Shown piece after piece: positions 24,267-33,141 of a stretch of 50,520 bases of DNA; position 1 is the stretch's first letter; each line of letters opens with the position of its first letter. Origin of the DNA: Candidatus Rokuibacteriota bacterium (GTDB lineage Bacteria > Methylomirabilota > Methylomirabilia > Rokubacteriales > CSP1-6); contig QHTB01000160.1 in assembly GCA_003220615.1 (NCBI GenBank), forward strand, positions 1 to 50,520, written 5' to 3'. The notes beneath the pieces are model-generated. The model ran no database searches, was not told the DNA's origin, and was given only the letters and a program-made list of their open reading frames with translations. Both the position numbers and the translations under genes were made by a program.

Positions 24267-25061
24267 GTGATCGAGCTCTACCAGGTTCCGCCGAGCGAGT
24301 TCGTCCGCGAGCGCAACGCCCTGGCGGCCCGTCTCCGCAAGGCCGGCAGAACGGCCGAAGCCGCAGACATGGCCCGGCTCCGCCGCCCCTCCCCCGTCCT
24401 CTGGGCCATCAACCGCGTGGCTCACGACCAGCCCGGCGAGGTGAAGCAGCTCATCGAGGCTACCGAGGCTCTCAAGCTGGTGCAGCTCGGGCGCCGAAAA
24501 GACGTCGATGCGGTCGGCACCCGCCAGCGTAGCGCGCTCCAGAACTTCGTCACCCGGGCCGCGGCCGCGCTGCAGTCCGTCGGCCTCGGTGTCTCGCCCG
24601 CCATGCTGCGTCGGGCCTCGGCCACGCTTCTCGGAGCGGCGGCCGATTCGCGCGCCCGCGCTTTGCTGCAACAAGGTCGGCTGAGCGAGGAGCTGTCGGC
24701 ACCAGGCTTCGAGGTCTTCGGCGGCATGACGCCACGCACGCGTCCCGTTGCACCCGCCACGCGACCGCGCCCGGCTACGCGGTCGAAGCAGGCCGCACCG
24801 ACCGAGTCATCGACGGAGAAGCGTGCCGCCGAGCGCGGCGCCAGGCTCGCTCGTCAGCGTCTCCAAACGCTGGAGCGCGAGGCGCGTCGCCGGCGGCGCC
24901 GTGCCGAGCGGACCGGGACAGCCGCTGCGGCGCTCCGAAGGCGACTTCACGAGATCGACGAGCGCCTGGCGCAGGAGCGGCGTCAGGCCGACGAGGCCGA
25001 GCGGGATGCGGCGAAGGCTCGGGAGCAGCTCACCCGTGCGGGAGCGAACCGCGGTCGGTGA
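24267..25061 (+). CDS. Helical, coiled-coil-rich protein
   Basis: 264 residues from GTG 24267. The N-terminal 150 residues include EFVRERNALAARLRKAGRTA and PSPVLWAINRVAHDQPGEV, a pattern found in uncharacterised proteins of high-GC bacteria. A low-complexity Pro/Thr linker (about 155-185) precedes a long, very charged coiled coil (190-260, Arg/Glu/Ala rich). There is no signal peptide. Its function may be structural; not assigned. Confidence 0.7.
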   Translation: MIELYQVPPSEFVRERNALAARLRKAGRTAEAADMARLRRPSPVLWAINRVAHDQPGEVKQLIEATEALKLVQLGRRKDVDAVGTRQRSALQNFVTRAAAALQSVGLGVSPAMLRRASATLLGAAADSRARALLQQGRLSEELSAPGFEVFGGMTPRTRPVAPATRPRPATRSKQAAPTESSTEKRAAERGARLARQRLQTLEREARRRRRRAERTGTAAAALRRRLHEIDERLAQERRQADEAERDAAKAREQLTRAGANRGR

Positions 25062-25082
25062 ACGACGGCAGGCCCTGCTGCG

Positions 25083-25313
25083 TCACTCCGCCCCTGTCAC
25101 GGAGCCGCCGTCCGTCCAGAAGACCGCCTTCGTCCCACCACACGACGTGCAGGCGGCGAGGTCGATGTGGAGGTGTCGGCGGTGGACCCGGACCGTGTTG
25201 GCCGCCGCGAAGGCGGCCTTTGGTGTCGCGCCGATCGCGTTCCCGATGCACCTGGAGCAAAAGCGGGCACCACGACGAACGTAGAGAAAGTCCTCGACGG
25301 TTTCGGCCAACAT
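25083..25313 (-). CDS. 76-residue double-CxxC zinc-ribbon protein
   Basis: MLAETVEDFLYVRRGARFCS... contains C19-x2-C22 and C55-x2-C58 with a helix between them (AIGATPKAAFAAANTVRVHRRH). This is a zinc ribbon separated by a short helical insert. It resembles other tiny metal-binding proteins in this window only in design. It is convergent with the coiled-coil gene. Confidence 0.6.
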   Translation of the reverse strand: MLAETVEDFLYVRRGARFCSRCIGNAIGATPKAAFAAANTVRVHRRHLHIDLAACTSCGGTKAVFWTDGGSVTGAE

Positions 25314-25320
25314 AGCTCGT

Positions 25321-25449
25321 CTAGCTCCTCGGCTGGCGATGTGTTCGACGGCGTCGTCTCCTCGACCGGGTTACCCGAAACGAGACGACGATCGCGGCGA
25401 TGGTGGTGACGATGGCGGCGATGATCGCGATCGTTGCGGCCTCGCTCAT
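25321..25449 (-). CDS. Possible 42-residue single-pass membrane protein
   Basis: From ATG 25449: a 20-residue Ile/Ala/Val-rich helix (TIAIIAAIVTTIAAIVVSF) followed by an Arg-rich tail. The longer in-frame ORF to 25653 has no coding character. The ribosome site is weak. It is 7 nt upstream of the zinc-ribbon gene on the same strand. Between 25450 and 25743 I see no other gene. Confidence 0.35.
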   Translation of the reverse strand: MSEAATIAIIAAIVTTIAAIVVSFRVTRSRRRRRRTHRQPRS

Positions 25450-25743
25450 CCGCGTCGCCCACCGCAGGGAAAAGTCACGATGCCAGGGTGATGAGCAAGG
25501 CCCGCGCCAGAACTTCGTCCCGGGCGATTCTTGGCCCGCGACCTTGGAAGTCACGGATAACGCGTGGGAATCCTGGCAGCCTCTCGACGGCTGCGCTGCC
25601 CACTGCCTGGACCATGGTCGAAATCGCCACGGGCAAATCCCGTCGGCGTTCATTTCCCCGAGCTGGGCGGCGCTTCAGAGAGACGTTTGGTTATAGAACT
25701 TCCGGCGTCCCTGCCTCGGACGCGGCCGCCGGCCGGGCCGCGG

Positions 25744-26238
25744 TCAGCGCTCGGCGGCCAGCCGGTTGGGGCCGCTGTTGCTGCGCAGGTGCTTGAGGTC
25801 GCCGAGCTCGCGGAGGGCCTTGAGCATCTCCTCGGGAATGGCCTGGGCCTTGAGCGTGCCGTCTTCGTTGATCCGGGCGTAGACGCGCGTCGCCCGGCCT
25901 TCGCTGACCTGGGCGCCGCTGACCGCGTTCTTGGCCTTGCAGTTCCAGTGCAGCGTGTGCTCGCCGACCTCGGCCAGCGTGATGGTCGTCACGATCCGGT
26001 CGCCGTAGGCCGCGGGCCCGATGAAACGGAAGTGGATCTCGCCCATCACGAACGTCGTCCGGTCGTTCTTGATCATCTGCTCGATCGGGTAGCCAATGAT
26101 CCGGAAGAGCTCGTGCTCGGTGTCGTTGAACCACGCGACGATCCGTGGGTAGTAGACGAGGCCGAAGGGGTCCGACTCTCCCCAGTTGACCGTGATCTCC
26201 TTCCAGTACATCGCCATGTGATCGTCCTCAGTCGACAC
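25744..26238 (-). CDS. Hotdog-fold thioesterase (4-hydroxybenzoyl-CoA thioesterase type)
   Basis: 164 residues from 26238, or 157 from the ATG at 26217. The N-terminal VNWGESDPFGLVYYPRIVAW is the D-x-x-G-x-x-YY motif of 4HBT/YbgC thioesterases, with Asp as the catalytic acid. FVMGEIHFRFIGPAAYGDRI and LHWNCKAKNA complete the fold. It should hydrolyse an acyl-CoA or aryl-CoA. It lies 1 nt downstream of the DUF3891 gene, so the two form a unit. Confidence 0.88.
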   Translation of the reverse strand: MSTEDDHMAMYWKEITVNWGESDPFGLVYYPRIVAWFNDTEHELFRIIGYPIEQMIKNDRTTFVMGEIHFRFIGPAAYGDRIVTTITLAEVGEHTLHWNCKAKNAVSGAQVSEGRATRVYARINEDGTLKAQAIPEEMLKALRELGDLKHLRSNSGPNRLAAER

Positions 26239-26239
26239 G

Positions 26240-27028
26240 CTACACGAGCTCGAAGTCCATCAGCCCGACCTCGGCCTGGAACCAGGCGCGCCGGAACGCC
26301 TCCACGTCGTCGAATGCCTGCTGCGCGACGCGCTTGAAGCTGAGCTGAGCGCGGCACGGCCGGACGTCGAACGGGTACGGATCGAAGGCGACCCGCCTGG
26401 GACCGACCGCTTTCATGGTGAGCCGGACGCCGTCGTCATCACCCGCGGCATAGCTCACGGGCACCGGCTCGATGTGATCGTCGTAGGGATCCTGGCAGCA
26501 GAAGTAGAGACCGAGGAGATCCCACACCTGCATGAGCCGGTAGTTCGTCCAGACGCCTTTCGCGTCCAGCGACGCACGCTGGCGCTCCTGCCACGCCTCG
26601 TTGCGCGCGACGAACGCCTGGACCTCGGGACTCAGCGTCGTGAGGTTGTAGCGCCCGGCCGGGTGCTTGATCGTCTGGTAGCGCCCCTTCCAGAGGCCGG
26701 TGCGGTGCATGCTGACGATCAGGCCCGAATAGGGGTCGATGTCGGCCATCCAGTCGAGCGCCCACTGATAGGAGCCGAGCTGCGTGTCGGTCATCGGGAC
26801 CTGGAGGAACGCATACGGCTCTCCGCTTTGCGGCGCGACCAGCGGGCTCGTCTCGTAGCGGAGCCAGCCGTAGTCGTGAAACGTGGCGGCCCGCACGACG
26901 GAATCGTAGGGCTTCAGCGTCTCGAAGTTGCCGTTGCCCCAGTGCGCCGCGAGCTGTCCCACGAAGCGCGAATGATCGGTCTGACCGATGAGCACGAGTC
27001 CGCCGCTCGGATCTTTCCGGATGATCAT
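26240..27028 (-). CDS. DUF3891-family protein
   Basis: 262 residues from ATG 27028, preceded by GCGAGGTGG; the extension to 27385 overlaps the divergent oxidase gene and was rejected. It opens MIIRKDPSGGLVLIGQTDHS and continues RFVGQLAAHWGN, RAATFHDYGWLRYE, DPYSGLIVSMHRTGLWKG and LLGLYFCCQDPYDD. Conserved His residues (DHS, FHDYG, SMHRTG) recall an HD-like metal-binding helical fold, which is consistent with DUF3891. Function unknown. It is paired with the thioesterase. Confidence 0.8.
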   Translation of the reverse strand: MIIRKDPSGGLVLIGQTDHSRFVGQLAAHWGNGNFETLKPYDSVVRAATFHDYGWLRYETSPLVAPQSGEPYAFLQVPMTDTQLGSYQWALDWMADIDPYSGLIVSMHRTGLWKGRYQTIKHPAGRYNLTTLSPEVQAFVARNEAWQERQRASLDAKGVWTNYRLMQVWDLLGLYFCCQDPYDDHIEPVPVSYAAGDDDGVRLTMKAVGPRRVAFDPYPFDVRPCRAQLSFKRVAQQAFDDVEAFRRAWFQAEVGLMDFELV

Positions 27029-27130
27029 GGGCCACCTCGCTGGTCGACGTCGAGCCTGGCGGGAGTCTAACACCGCCGCGGGGTTGACTTCACGAGCAAG
27101 AACCCGTAGATCGATCTCGCCATCGCGACC

Positions 27131-28537
27131 ATGCTGCGAGCCACCACCCTCTCCGGGTTCGTCGAGCTTCAGGAGCGCGCGATCAGCGACCTCCGGAAGC
27201 GTCTGTCCGGGCCGCTCGTTGTGTGCGGCGACGCCGGGTACGACGAGGCGCGGACCATCTGGAACCGGATGATCGACCGGCGCCCGGCCCTCATCGCCCG
27301 CTGTGCCGGCACCGATGACGTCGTGACGGCCCTTCGGTTCGCCCGTGAGCACGGCCTGCTGATCTCGGTCCGTGGAGGCGGCCACAACGTGACGGGCAAC
27401 GCGGTCTGCGACGGCGGCCTGATGATCGATCTGTCACCGATGAAGTCGGCCCACGTCGATCCTCGGCGGCGTCGGATGACGGCGGAGCCAGGACTCACGT
27501 GGAAAGACTTCGACACCGCGACGCTGCGCCACGGGCTCGCCACGACCGGCGGGATCGTCTCCTCGACCGGCGTGGCCGGGCTGACGCTCGGCGGCGGCCA
27601 CGGATGGCTGATGCGGAAGCACGGCCTGGCGTGCGACAACGTGTCGGCGGTCGACGTCGTGGTCGCCGACGGTCGCTGCTTGCGCGCGAGCGCGGACGAG
27701 AACCCGGAGCTCTTCTGGGGGGTGCGAGGTGGCGGCGGCAACTTCGGCATCGTCACGTCGTTCGAGTTCCAACTCCATCCGCTCACGACCGTGCTGGCGG
27801 GGTTCCTGCTCTTTCCCAGGAGCCAGGCCCGCGACGTCGTCGATCTCTTCCGCGAGCAGGCCCCGCGTGCACCCGACGACCTCACGCTCGGCGTACTGTT
27901 CACCACCTGGCACGACGGCCGGCCCGTCATGGCGGTGGTCCTGTGCCATAGCGGGGCGATCGAAGACGGCGAGCGTCTGGTGCAGCCCTTCAGGGAGCTT
28001 GGCACACCGATCATCGACGCGGTCCGCCCGATGGCCTACGCGGAGCTGCAGACCATGTTCGATGCCACCAACCCGCCCGGGGCCTGGTACTACAAGACGG
28101 GCTATCTCGACGGCGCTGCGATGGAAGGCGACCGCTTCGTCGAGACTCTCCTTCAGCATTGCGACTTCCCCTCGCCGTCACCGCTGTCACGCGTCTACAT
28201 CGAGCACCTCGGCGGCGCGATGGGGCGCGTCGCTCCGGACGCGACTGCGTTCGTTCATCGCAAGGCACCGTTCGATCTGATCGTGATCGCGGGAGGGTTC
28301 GAGGCCTCGGCGACGGAAGCGAACATCGGCTGGGCGCGCGACACGTCGGCCGCGATGCGCCCGTTCATGTCGGGCGCTGCCTATGTGAATTACCTCGGAG
28401 CCGACGCGGGTGCCGATGCGGTGAAGGCGGCCTACGGCCCCGCCTACGACCGACTCGTGAAGCTGAAAGACACCTACGATCCCGAGAACGTCTTCCGCCT
28501 CAATCAGAACATCAGGCCCGAGCCGCTGATCCTCTGA
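27131..28537 (+). CDS. FAD-binding oxidoreductase (berberine-bridge-enzyme family)
   Basis: 468 residues, PCMH-type FAD domain plus C-terminal BBE motif. ISVRGGGHNVTGNAV places H85 where 8-alpha-histidyl FAD attachment occurs. TLGGGHGWLMRKHGLACDN and VRGGGGNFGIVTSFEF are typical. The Cys that makes the second flavin bond in bicovalent members is not evident (Ser in IVSSTGVAG). The BBE end reads YDPENVFRLNQNI. The enzyme probably oxidises an alcohol, sugar or aromatic substrate with O2. No export signal is seen. It is divergent from the DUF3891 gene. Confidence 0.92.
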   Translation: MLRATTLSGFVELQERAISDLRKRLSGPLVVCGDAGYDEARTIWNRMIDRRPALIARCAGTDDVVTALRFAREHGLLISVRGGGHNVTGNAVCDGGLMIDLSPMKSAHVDPRRRRMTAEPGLTWKDFDTATLRHGLATTGGIVSSTGVAGLTLGGGHGWLMRKHGLACDNVSAVDVVVADGRCLRASADENPELFWGVRGGGGNFGIVTSFEFQLHPLTTVLAGFLLFPRSQARDVVDLFREQAPRAPDDLTLGVLFTTWHDGRPVMAVVLCHSGAIEDGERLVQPFRELGTPIIDAVRPMAYAELQTMFDATNPPGAWYYKTGYLDGAAMEGDRFVETLLQHCDFPSPSPLSRVYIEHLGGAMGRVAPDATAFVHRKAPFDLIVIAGGFEASATEANIGWARDTSAAMRPFMSGAAYVNYLGADAGADAVKAAYGPAYDRLVKLKDTYDPENVFRLNQNIRPEPLIL

Positions 28538-28708
28538 GTCGCTGATCCTCTGTCAGCCCCGCGACACGAGCGCCATCTTGTCTGTCTAACATGGCACGCG
28601 TGCACGGGAAATCGTCGATTTGCTGCCGTGGCGGCATCCGTCGCTTGGTACGCTCCTTGCCGCATCGGCTTGGGTCATTCACCCGACGATGCTGTCAGGG
28701 AGGCGAGC

Positions 28709-29479
28709 GTGCCCGTGAGAATCGCGCTGGCGGCGTTGCTGGTGTTGCTTGCTCGCGGGCCGGCGTTCGCTCAGATCGTCGAGTTCGAGGCCAGGTACTG
28801 GATCACCGACCTCCACAGCGGCTCCGTCAAGACCAAGGACAACGAGATCACCGGCAACGACGTCGACTTCCACGATGACCTCGGGCTCAAGGCCAACGGC
28901 GCCCCCGAAGGCCGTCTGACCCTCTTCACCGGGCCTAACAGCCGGATTCGCCTGGCTTATACCCATCTCACCTTCGACGCCGACAAAGTACTCACGTCGG
29001 CGGTCACGTTCCAGGGTCAAACATTCACGGCGGCCACACGGGTGATGTCGGAACTGGAGATCCACTATGGCCGCGGTGCCTGGATCTGGCAACCTCTGGT
29101 CATCCCGGGTGTGCTCAAGTTCGGCGGGATGTTCGAGGTCAAGGGCTTCGTCGCCAACGCCTCGCTGAAAACGCGTGGCCTCAGTCCCGAGATCCGCGAG
29201 TCCGAATCGTTCCCGCTGGTGGTGCCCACGCTGGGGTTGGTGCTCGATGTGACCCCGCCTCCACTCCCGATGCTGCACGTGTTCGCGGAAGTCTCGGGCC
29301 TTCCGGTAGGCGATCTCGGCCACATCGTGGATGCCGAGGTGGGCCTCCGCTACATCCCGGTACGGTTCTTCACCGTGTCGGCGGGCTACCGGGTCTTCGA
29401 TATCGGCATCGGCAGGAACGATGACACCGCACATCTCACGCTTAGGGGGCCATTCGTGGGGATGTCGTTCCGGTTCTAA
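28709..29479 (+). CDS. Outer-membrane beta-barrel-like protein
   Basis: 256 residues from GTG 28709, which has CAGGGAGGC upstream; the longer frame from 28628 lacks a signal at its start. The signal peptide (PVRIALAALLVLLARGPAFA, cleavage before Q) is followed by alternating hydrophobic/polar strands. Examples are SRIRLAYTHLTFD, EIHYGRGAWIW, PTLGLVLDVTP and FTVSAGYRVFDIGI. It ends GPFVGMSFRF with a terminal Phe, as in many barrels. It is predicted to be an 8-10-strand outer-membrane porin-like or structural protein, which supports a diderm host. Confidence 0.85.
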   Translation: MPVRIALAALLVLLARGPAFAQIVEFEARYWITDLHSGSVKTKDNEITGNDVDFHDDLGLKANGAPEGRLTLFTGPNSRIRLAYTHLTFDADKVLTSAVTFQGQTFTAATRVMSELEIHYGRGAWIWQPLVIPGVLKFGGMFEVKGFVANASLKTRGLSPEIRESESFPLVVPTLGLVLDVTPPPLPMLHVFAEVSGLPVGDLGHIVDAEVGLRYIPVRFFTVSAGYRVFDIGIGRNDDTAHLTLRGPFVGMSFRF

Positions 29480-29501
29480 CCGACCGAGGCGGCCTCACCG
29501 C

Positions 29502-29630
29502 CTATCTTTTGTGCGGAAGCAGCCACTCGACGACGACCACCAGGAAGCTGGCCACGATCACGGCCATCACGACGCCACTGATGATAAACAAAACACGCCG
29601 TCGGACGCGGCGGCGCGCTTCCTTCCCCAT
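29502..29630 (-). CDS. 42-residue single-pass membrane protein
   Basis: ATG 29630 to TAG 29502-29504. An Arg/Lys-rich N-terminus (MGKEARRRVRRRV) leads into one hydrophobic helix (LFIISGVVMAVIVASFLVVV) and a short tail, EWLLPHKR. Positive-inside charges predict a cytosolic N-terminus. No strong ribosome site. It is convergent with the beta-barrel gene. Function unknown. The 236-bp gap 29631-29866 shows nothing further. Confidence 0.5.
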   Translation of the reverse strand: MGKEARRRVRRRVLFIISGVVMAVIVASFLVVVVEWLLPHKR

Positions 29631-29866
29631 CGGCCTGACCCAGGCGGGCTGCGAACGCGTGGGTGTCGGCACAGCACCATCTGTGATGCCACATCACATC
29701 GAAACCGCAAAATGAAATCTTCGCCCGCCGGTCTTGGAGCCTTGCATTGCATCCGGGTTGGGCAGGTCGGGCGGAGTCCGATGCCGCGGACGGTTCGCGG
29801 CCGCCGCGGCGATCCGGCTATTTCCCGTTGACTCGCCGATCAGCCGATCTGTAGCATGCGTGAGAC

Positions 29867-30073
29867 ATGGCCTCGGTGACGGAGCGCGTCGCCGCTCGCG
29901 TGAAGAAGCTTCGGGCGAAGCGCGGAATCTCTCAGGAGACGCTGGCCGAGAAGACTGGGCTCAACCGGCTGACGATCACGCGGCTCGAAGCCGCCGCTCA
30001 CCCGCCCAACGTCGAGACGCTGGACAAGATCGCCCGCGCCCTCCAGGTCACCGTCGCGGCCCTGGTGAAGTAA
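29867..30073 (+). CDS. XRE-family helix-turn-helix regulator
   Basis: 68 residues, a bare Cro/C1 HTH domain: VKKLRAKRGISQETLAEKTG, then LNRLTITRLEAAAHPPNVET and LDKIARALQV. No ligand or multimerisation domain. It may control itself or a neighbour. It ends exactly where the convergent glycosyltransferase gene ends (30073/30074), so no terminator fits between them. Confidence 0.88.
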   Translation: MASVTERVAARVKKLRAKRGISQETLAEKTGLNRLTITRLEAAAHPPNVETLDKIARALQVTVAALVK

Positions 30074-31762
30074 TCAGGGAGCCTGACGAGCGATCCCGAC
30101 GATCAGCATGTCCCGGCCCCGGACCCGCATGCGGTCGAGGATGCCGACCTCGGGCGGCGCCGTGGGCCGGACGGTCGGCCACCCGCGCGGCTCATCGATG
30201 AGCACGACCGGATGGTCGGGACCAAGCACGAACCGGTTGAACTCCTCGTTGGTCCTGATCTGGAGGAACGGGCGGCCGAGATAGAAATCGATCTGGAAGA
30301 AGCGGCCACCGTACACGCGCGCTTCCCGCCCCTGCGCATAGCGCTCGAGCCGCGCAGCCAGCCCCTTGAAGTCCTGCGTCCGATTGAGCCACTCCGCGTG
30401 CACCCGGTTGCCGTACCCCAGAAAGAGCGCCGCCGAGGCGGTCACGCCGTACACGAGCAGCCGCGGACGGCCCCGGCACAGTCCCCAGAAGAGGAAGGCG
30501 CCCATGAGAGCCGCCGCGGCCAGCAACGGAATGCGTCGGGGCCAGGCATTCGGAATGTACGCGACGTGCTCAGTGAGGGATGGGCCGACGAGGATCGTCG
30601 CGACGAGGGCAGCGCTGAACCCGAGCGAGATCCAGGCGGTGATCGCGGCGGCTCGTGACCGCTGCCCCGCGTGGGCGAAGGCCCACCACGCGGCCAGCAG
30701 CGCGGCTCCCGGATAGATCGCGAGCGCGTAACGCTCCAGCGGCGTCTCGACCAGCAGCAAGACCAGGAGCGGCACGGCGGCCCACAGGGCTGCGAATCGG
30801 ACGGCGGCGACGCGCCAGTGGGCCCGGGCCGCCCCGGCCGCCAGGATCACGAGGAGGGTCCACGGCACCAGGCCCTCGATGATGTCGAGGAGGAAATTGG
30901 CGACGGCCAATGGCCGCGGAGTTGCGGGAAACCGGTTCAGCCAATCGACGACGACCACCGTTTCGGCAAAACTGCCGACGCCGATCACCAGAAACGGCGC
31001 CACCCAGGCGGCCGTGATGATCACGAACACCGCCACACCCAGGGGATGCCACAGCCGCCGCACGCCGCGCCACCTGTCCTCGGTCCACAGCCAGGCCGCC
31101 GCGGCAGCTAGCGGCAGTAACCCGACCGGTCCCTTGGCGAACATGGCGAAGGCCACCGCGGCGTAGAAGAGGACGAACGCGCGCGGCGACGGCGGGTCGC
31201 TCACGGCGCGCCAGAGGGCCAGGCCGGCAGCCGTCGAGAAGGCCAGCACGATCATGTCGGGCAGGATCATCTGGCTGTGCACGAAGAATCCCCAGCACGT
31301 GCTCAGGATCAGACCGGCGGCGAGCCCGGCGGCGGGACCGAAGAGCGCGGCACCGAGCTGCGCGGTCATCAGCACCGTGGCGATGGCCGCCAGCATCACC
31401 GGTGCCTGAGCGGTCGTCTCCGTCACGACGCCGCCCGGGCGTGAGAAGATCACGATCAGCCAGGGATACAGCGGCGGCTTTTCGCGAAAGAGCTTTTCGC
31501 GGACGTAGGCCTCGAACCACACGCCGCGCGTCATCATGTCGCGCGCCAGGAGCGGAAAGCGCGCCTCGTCGGACGTCGCGATGACGTGCTGGCCGAGCGT
31601 CGGCGCCACGAGGACGACGGCGACGAGCGTGACCAGCACGGCGCGACCAACGCCCAGACCCCGCCGTGGAACGTGCCCGTCGCGAGGGCTCATCGAATCG
31701 GCTCTGGGCGTGCTGGTGCGGACCGTCGAGCTCACCGTCGTCTCGCTCGTCTCCCGCGGCAT
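30074..31762 (-). CDS. ArnT/PMT-like membrane glycosyltransferase (GT-C fold)
   Basis: 562 residues with GGGGAGG before ATG 31762. After a polar 35-residue N-terminus there are about 11 membrane helices. The first periplasmic loop carries the catalytic acidic motif SDEARFPLLARDMM and FREKPPLYPWLI, as in ArnT and PMT-2 proteins. The C-terminal soluble region (about 460-562) is periplasmic. The family transfers sugars from polyprenyl phosphate to lipid A, proteins or glycolipids. The acceptor here is unknown, and no other cell-envelope glycan genes are adjacent. Confidence 0.88.
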   Translation of the reverse strand: MPRETSETTVSSTVRTSTPRADSMSPRDGHVPRRGLGVGRAVLVTLVAVVLVAPTLGQHVIATSDEARFPLLARDMMTRGVWFEAYVREKLFREKPPLYPWLIVIFSRPGGVVTETTAQAPVMLAAIATVLMTAQLGAALFGPAAGLAAGLILSTCWGFFVHSQMILPDMIVLAFSTAAGLALWRAVSDPPSPRAFVLFYAAVAFAMFAKGPVGLLPLAAAAAWLWTEDRWRGVRRLWHPLGVAVFVIITAAWVAPFLVIGVGSFAETVVVVDWLNRFPATPRPLAVANFLLDIIEGLVPWTLLVILAAGAARAHWRVAAVRFAALWAAVPLLVLLLVETPLERYALAIYPGAALLAAWWAFAHAGQRSRAAAITAWISLGFSAALVATILVGPSLTEHVAYIPNAWPRRIPLLAAAALMGAFLFWGLCRGRPRLLVYGVTASAALFLGYGNRVHAEWLNRTQDFKGLAARLERYAQGREARVYGGRFFQIDFYLGRPFLQIRTNEEFNRFVLGPDHPVVLIDEPRGWPTVRPTAPPEVGILDRMRVRGRDMLIVGIARQAP

Positions 31763-32017
31763 AGCCTCCCCTTCGAGCTCATTTCTCGTGTTACCGCGTC
31801 ACGTCGGGCACCGAGGATGCGTCGATGGTCGCGCGGTGGACAATGGTCCATCGGCAACGAGCGTGTAATGTCCCGGACCTGTAGCATCACCCGCGGGCGG
31901 CTGTCAACGTTCGAGGCCTCGGGTTCGCCGCTGGCTTGAACTTGGCCGTCGGCCACCATAGAGTGCTGGCGTACCGGTCGGCGTTTCGGCGTGTCGCGTG
32001 TCCGCCGGGGAGGCCTC

Positions 32018-32200
32018 GTGAAGGTCAGCGCCGTAGGGAGTCGCGTCCTGCTCGCCGCGTTGCTCGCGCTGCTCTCCGCCTGCGCGAGTGGTTCTCCCTC
32101 GTTCACACCCGGCGTGGCACCGGACTTCTCGGCGAGGGCACGGTGCGAGCGAGACGGCCTCTTCTGGCACGCGAATCTGGGGATCTGCGAGAAGATCTGA
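32018..32200 (+). CDS. Small lipoprotein with two distal Cys
   Basis: 60 residues from GTG 32018, with GGGGAGGC upstream. Signal peptide SRVLLAALLALLSACASGS has lipobox LSAC. The mature part is only about 40 residues, with CERDGLFWHANLGICEKI at the end; the two Cys may form a disulfide. The motif CxxxGxxWxxxxxxCE resembles small envelope lipoproteins of unknown role. It is convergent with livF. Confidence 0.75.
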   Translation: MKVSAVGSRVLLAALLALLSACASGSPSFTPGVAPDFSARARCERDGLFWHANLGICEKI

Positions 32201-32225
32201 GCGACGTCTCTCCGCTGGGCTCGGC

Positions 32226-33020
32226 TCAGAACATCCAGCGCTTGCGGCGCTTGTAGAACTTGATCTCGCGGAAGCTCTTCCGCCGCCCGGCCTCGCTCAA
32301 GCCGAGATAGAACTCGCGCACGTCGTCGTTGCTCCGGAGCTTGTCGGCCGGACCGTCGAAGACGATCCGGCCGTTCTCCATGATGTAGCCGTAGTGGGCG
32401 ATGCCGAGCGCGATCTGAGCGTTCTGCTCGACGAGCAGGATGGTGGTCCCCTGCTCGGCGTTGATCTTCTGGATGATCTCGAAGATCTCGCGCACCAGCA
32501 GCGGAGCGAGGCCGAGCGACGGCTCGTCGAGCAAGAGGAGCCGGGGCTTGGCCATCAGCGCGCGGCCGATCACCAGCATCTGCTGCTCGCCACCCGAGAG
32601 ATACCCGGCGAGCTGGTCCTTGCGCTCGATCAGACGGGGAAAGTAGTCGTAGATCATCTGCATGTCGCGGCGGACGCCGTCGGGATCGCGGCGCGTGTAG
32701 CCGCCGATCCTCAGATTCTCCGCGACCGTGAGCGACTCGAGGACCTTGCGCCCTTCCATCACCTGCACGATACCGAGCCGGCAGATCTCCTCCGGATCCC
32801 GGCCGTCGATCCGCCGCCCCACGAACTCGATGCTGCCGTCGGTCACCTGGCCGTCCTCGGTCTTGAGCAGCCCCGAGATGGCCTTGAGCGTCGAGGTCTT
32901 GCCCGCCCCGTTGGCGCCCAGCAGCGCCACGATCTGGCCCTCGGGGACGTCGAGCGAGAGTCCCTTGAGGACCAGGATCACGTCACTGTAGACGACCTGG
33001 ACGTTGTTCAGTCGCAGCAT
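32226..33020 (-). CDS. livF: LIV-type ABC transporter ATP-binding protein LivF (cluster 1)
   Basis: 264 residues. Walker A GANGAGKT (35-42), Q-loop, signature LSGGEQQ and Walker B LLLLDEPSLGLAP identify a LivF-type ABC ATPase of the hydrophobic amino-acid uptake family. The tail is slightly extended (FREIKFYKRRKRWMF). It is the last gene of a minus-strand cluster (livG, ligase, livH, livM, binding protein, livF). A 121-bp hairpin-rich gap separates it from the binding-protein gene. Confidence 0.94.
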   Translation of the reverse strand: MLRLNNVQVVYSDVILVLKGLSLDVPEGQIVALLGANGAGKTSTLKAISGLLKTEDGQVTDGSIEFVGRRIDGRDPEEICRLGIVQVMEGRKVLESLTVAENLRIGGYTRRDPDGVRRDMQMIYDYFPRLIERKDQLAGYLSGGEQQMLVIGRALMAKPRLLLLDEPSLGLAPLLVREIFEIIQKINAEQGTTILLVEQNAQIALGIAHYGYIMENGRIVFDGPADKLRSNDDVREFYLGLSEAGRRKSFREIKFYKRRKRWMF

Positions 33021-33028
33021 CGATGTAA

Positions 33029-33139
33029 GTGGGGGGCCACGACAGGGCCCCCCACACTCGTCAAGCGAAGGGGGTTACACCCCCCTCTGACTCCCCCGGC
33101 CCACGCTCGGATTGCCCCGGGGAACCCGTGGCGCTCCTC
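33029..33139. repeat. Intergenic GC-hairpin repeat, copy A
   Basis: A perfect 10-bp stem (GTGGGGGGCC at 33029-33038, GGCCCCCCAC at 33046-33055) has loop ACGACAG. A second hairpin, AGGGGG/CCCCCT (33069-33086), follows. Further on, ACGCTCGGATTGCCCCGGG and GGCGCTCCTCGG resemble the flanks of copies at 40518 and 46970. It lies between the binding-protein gene and livF and could act as an mRNA stabiliser, attenuator or mobile palindrome. Confidence 0.7.
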
Positions 33140-33141
33140 GG

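Noticed and set aside
25590..25660. AAATCCCGTCGGCG sequence resembling a tRNA T-arm
   Set aside because: No acceptor or D-arm pairs with it on either strand.
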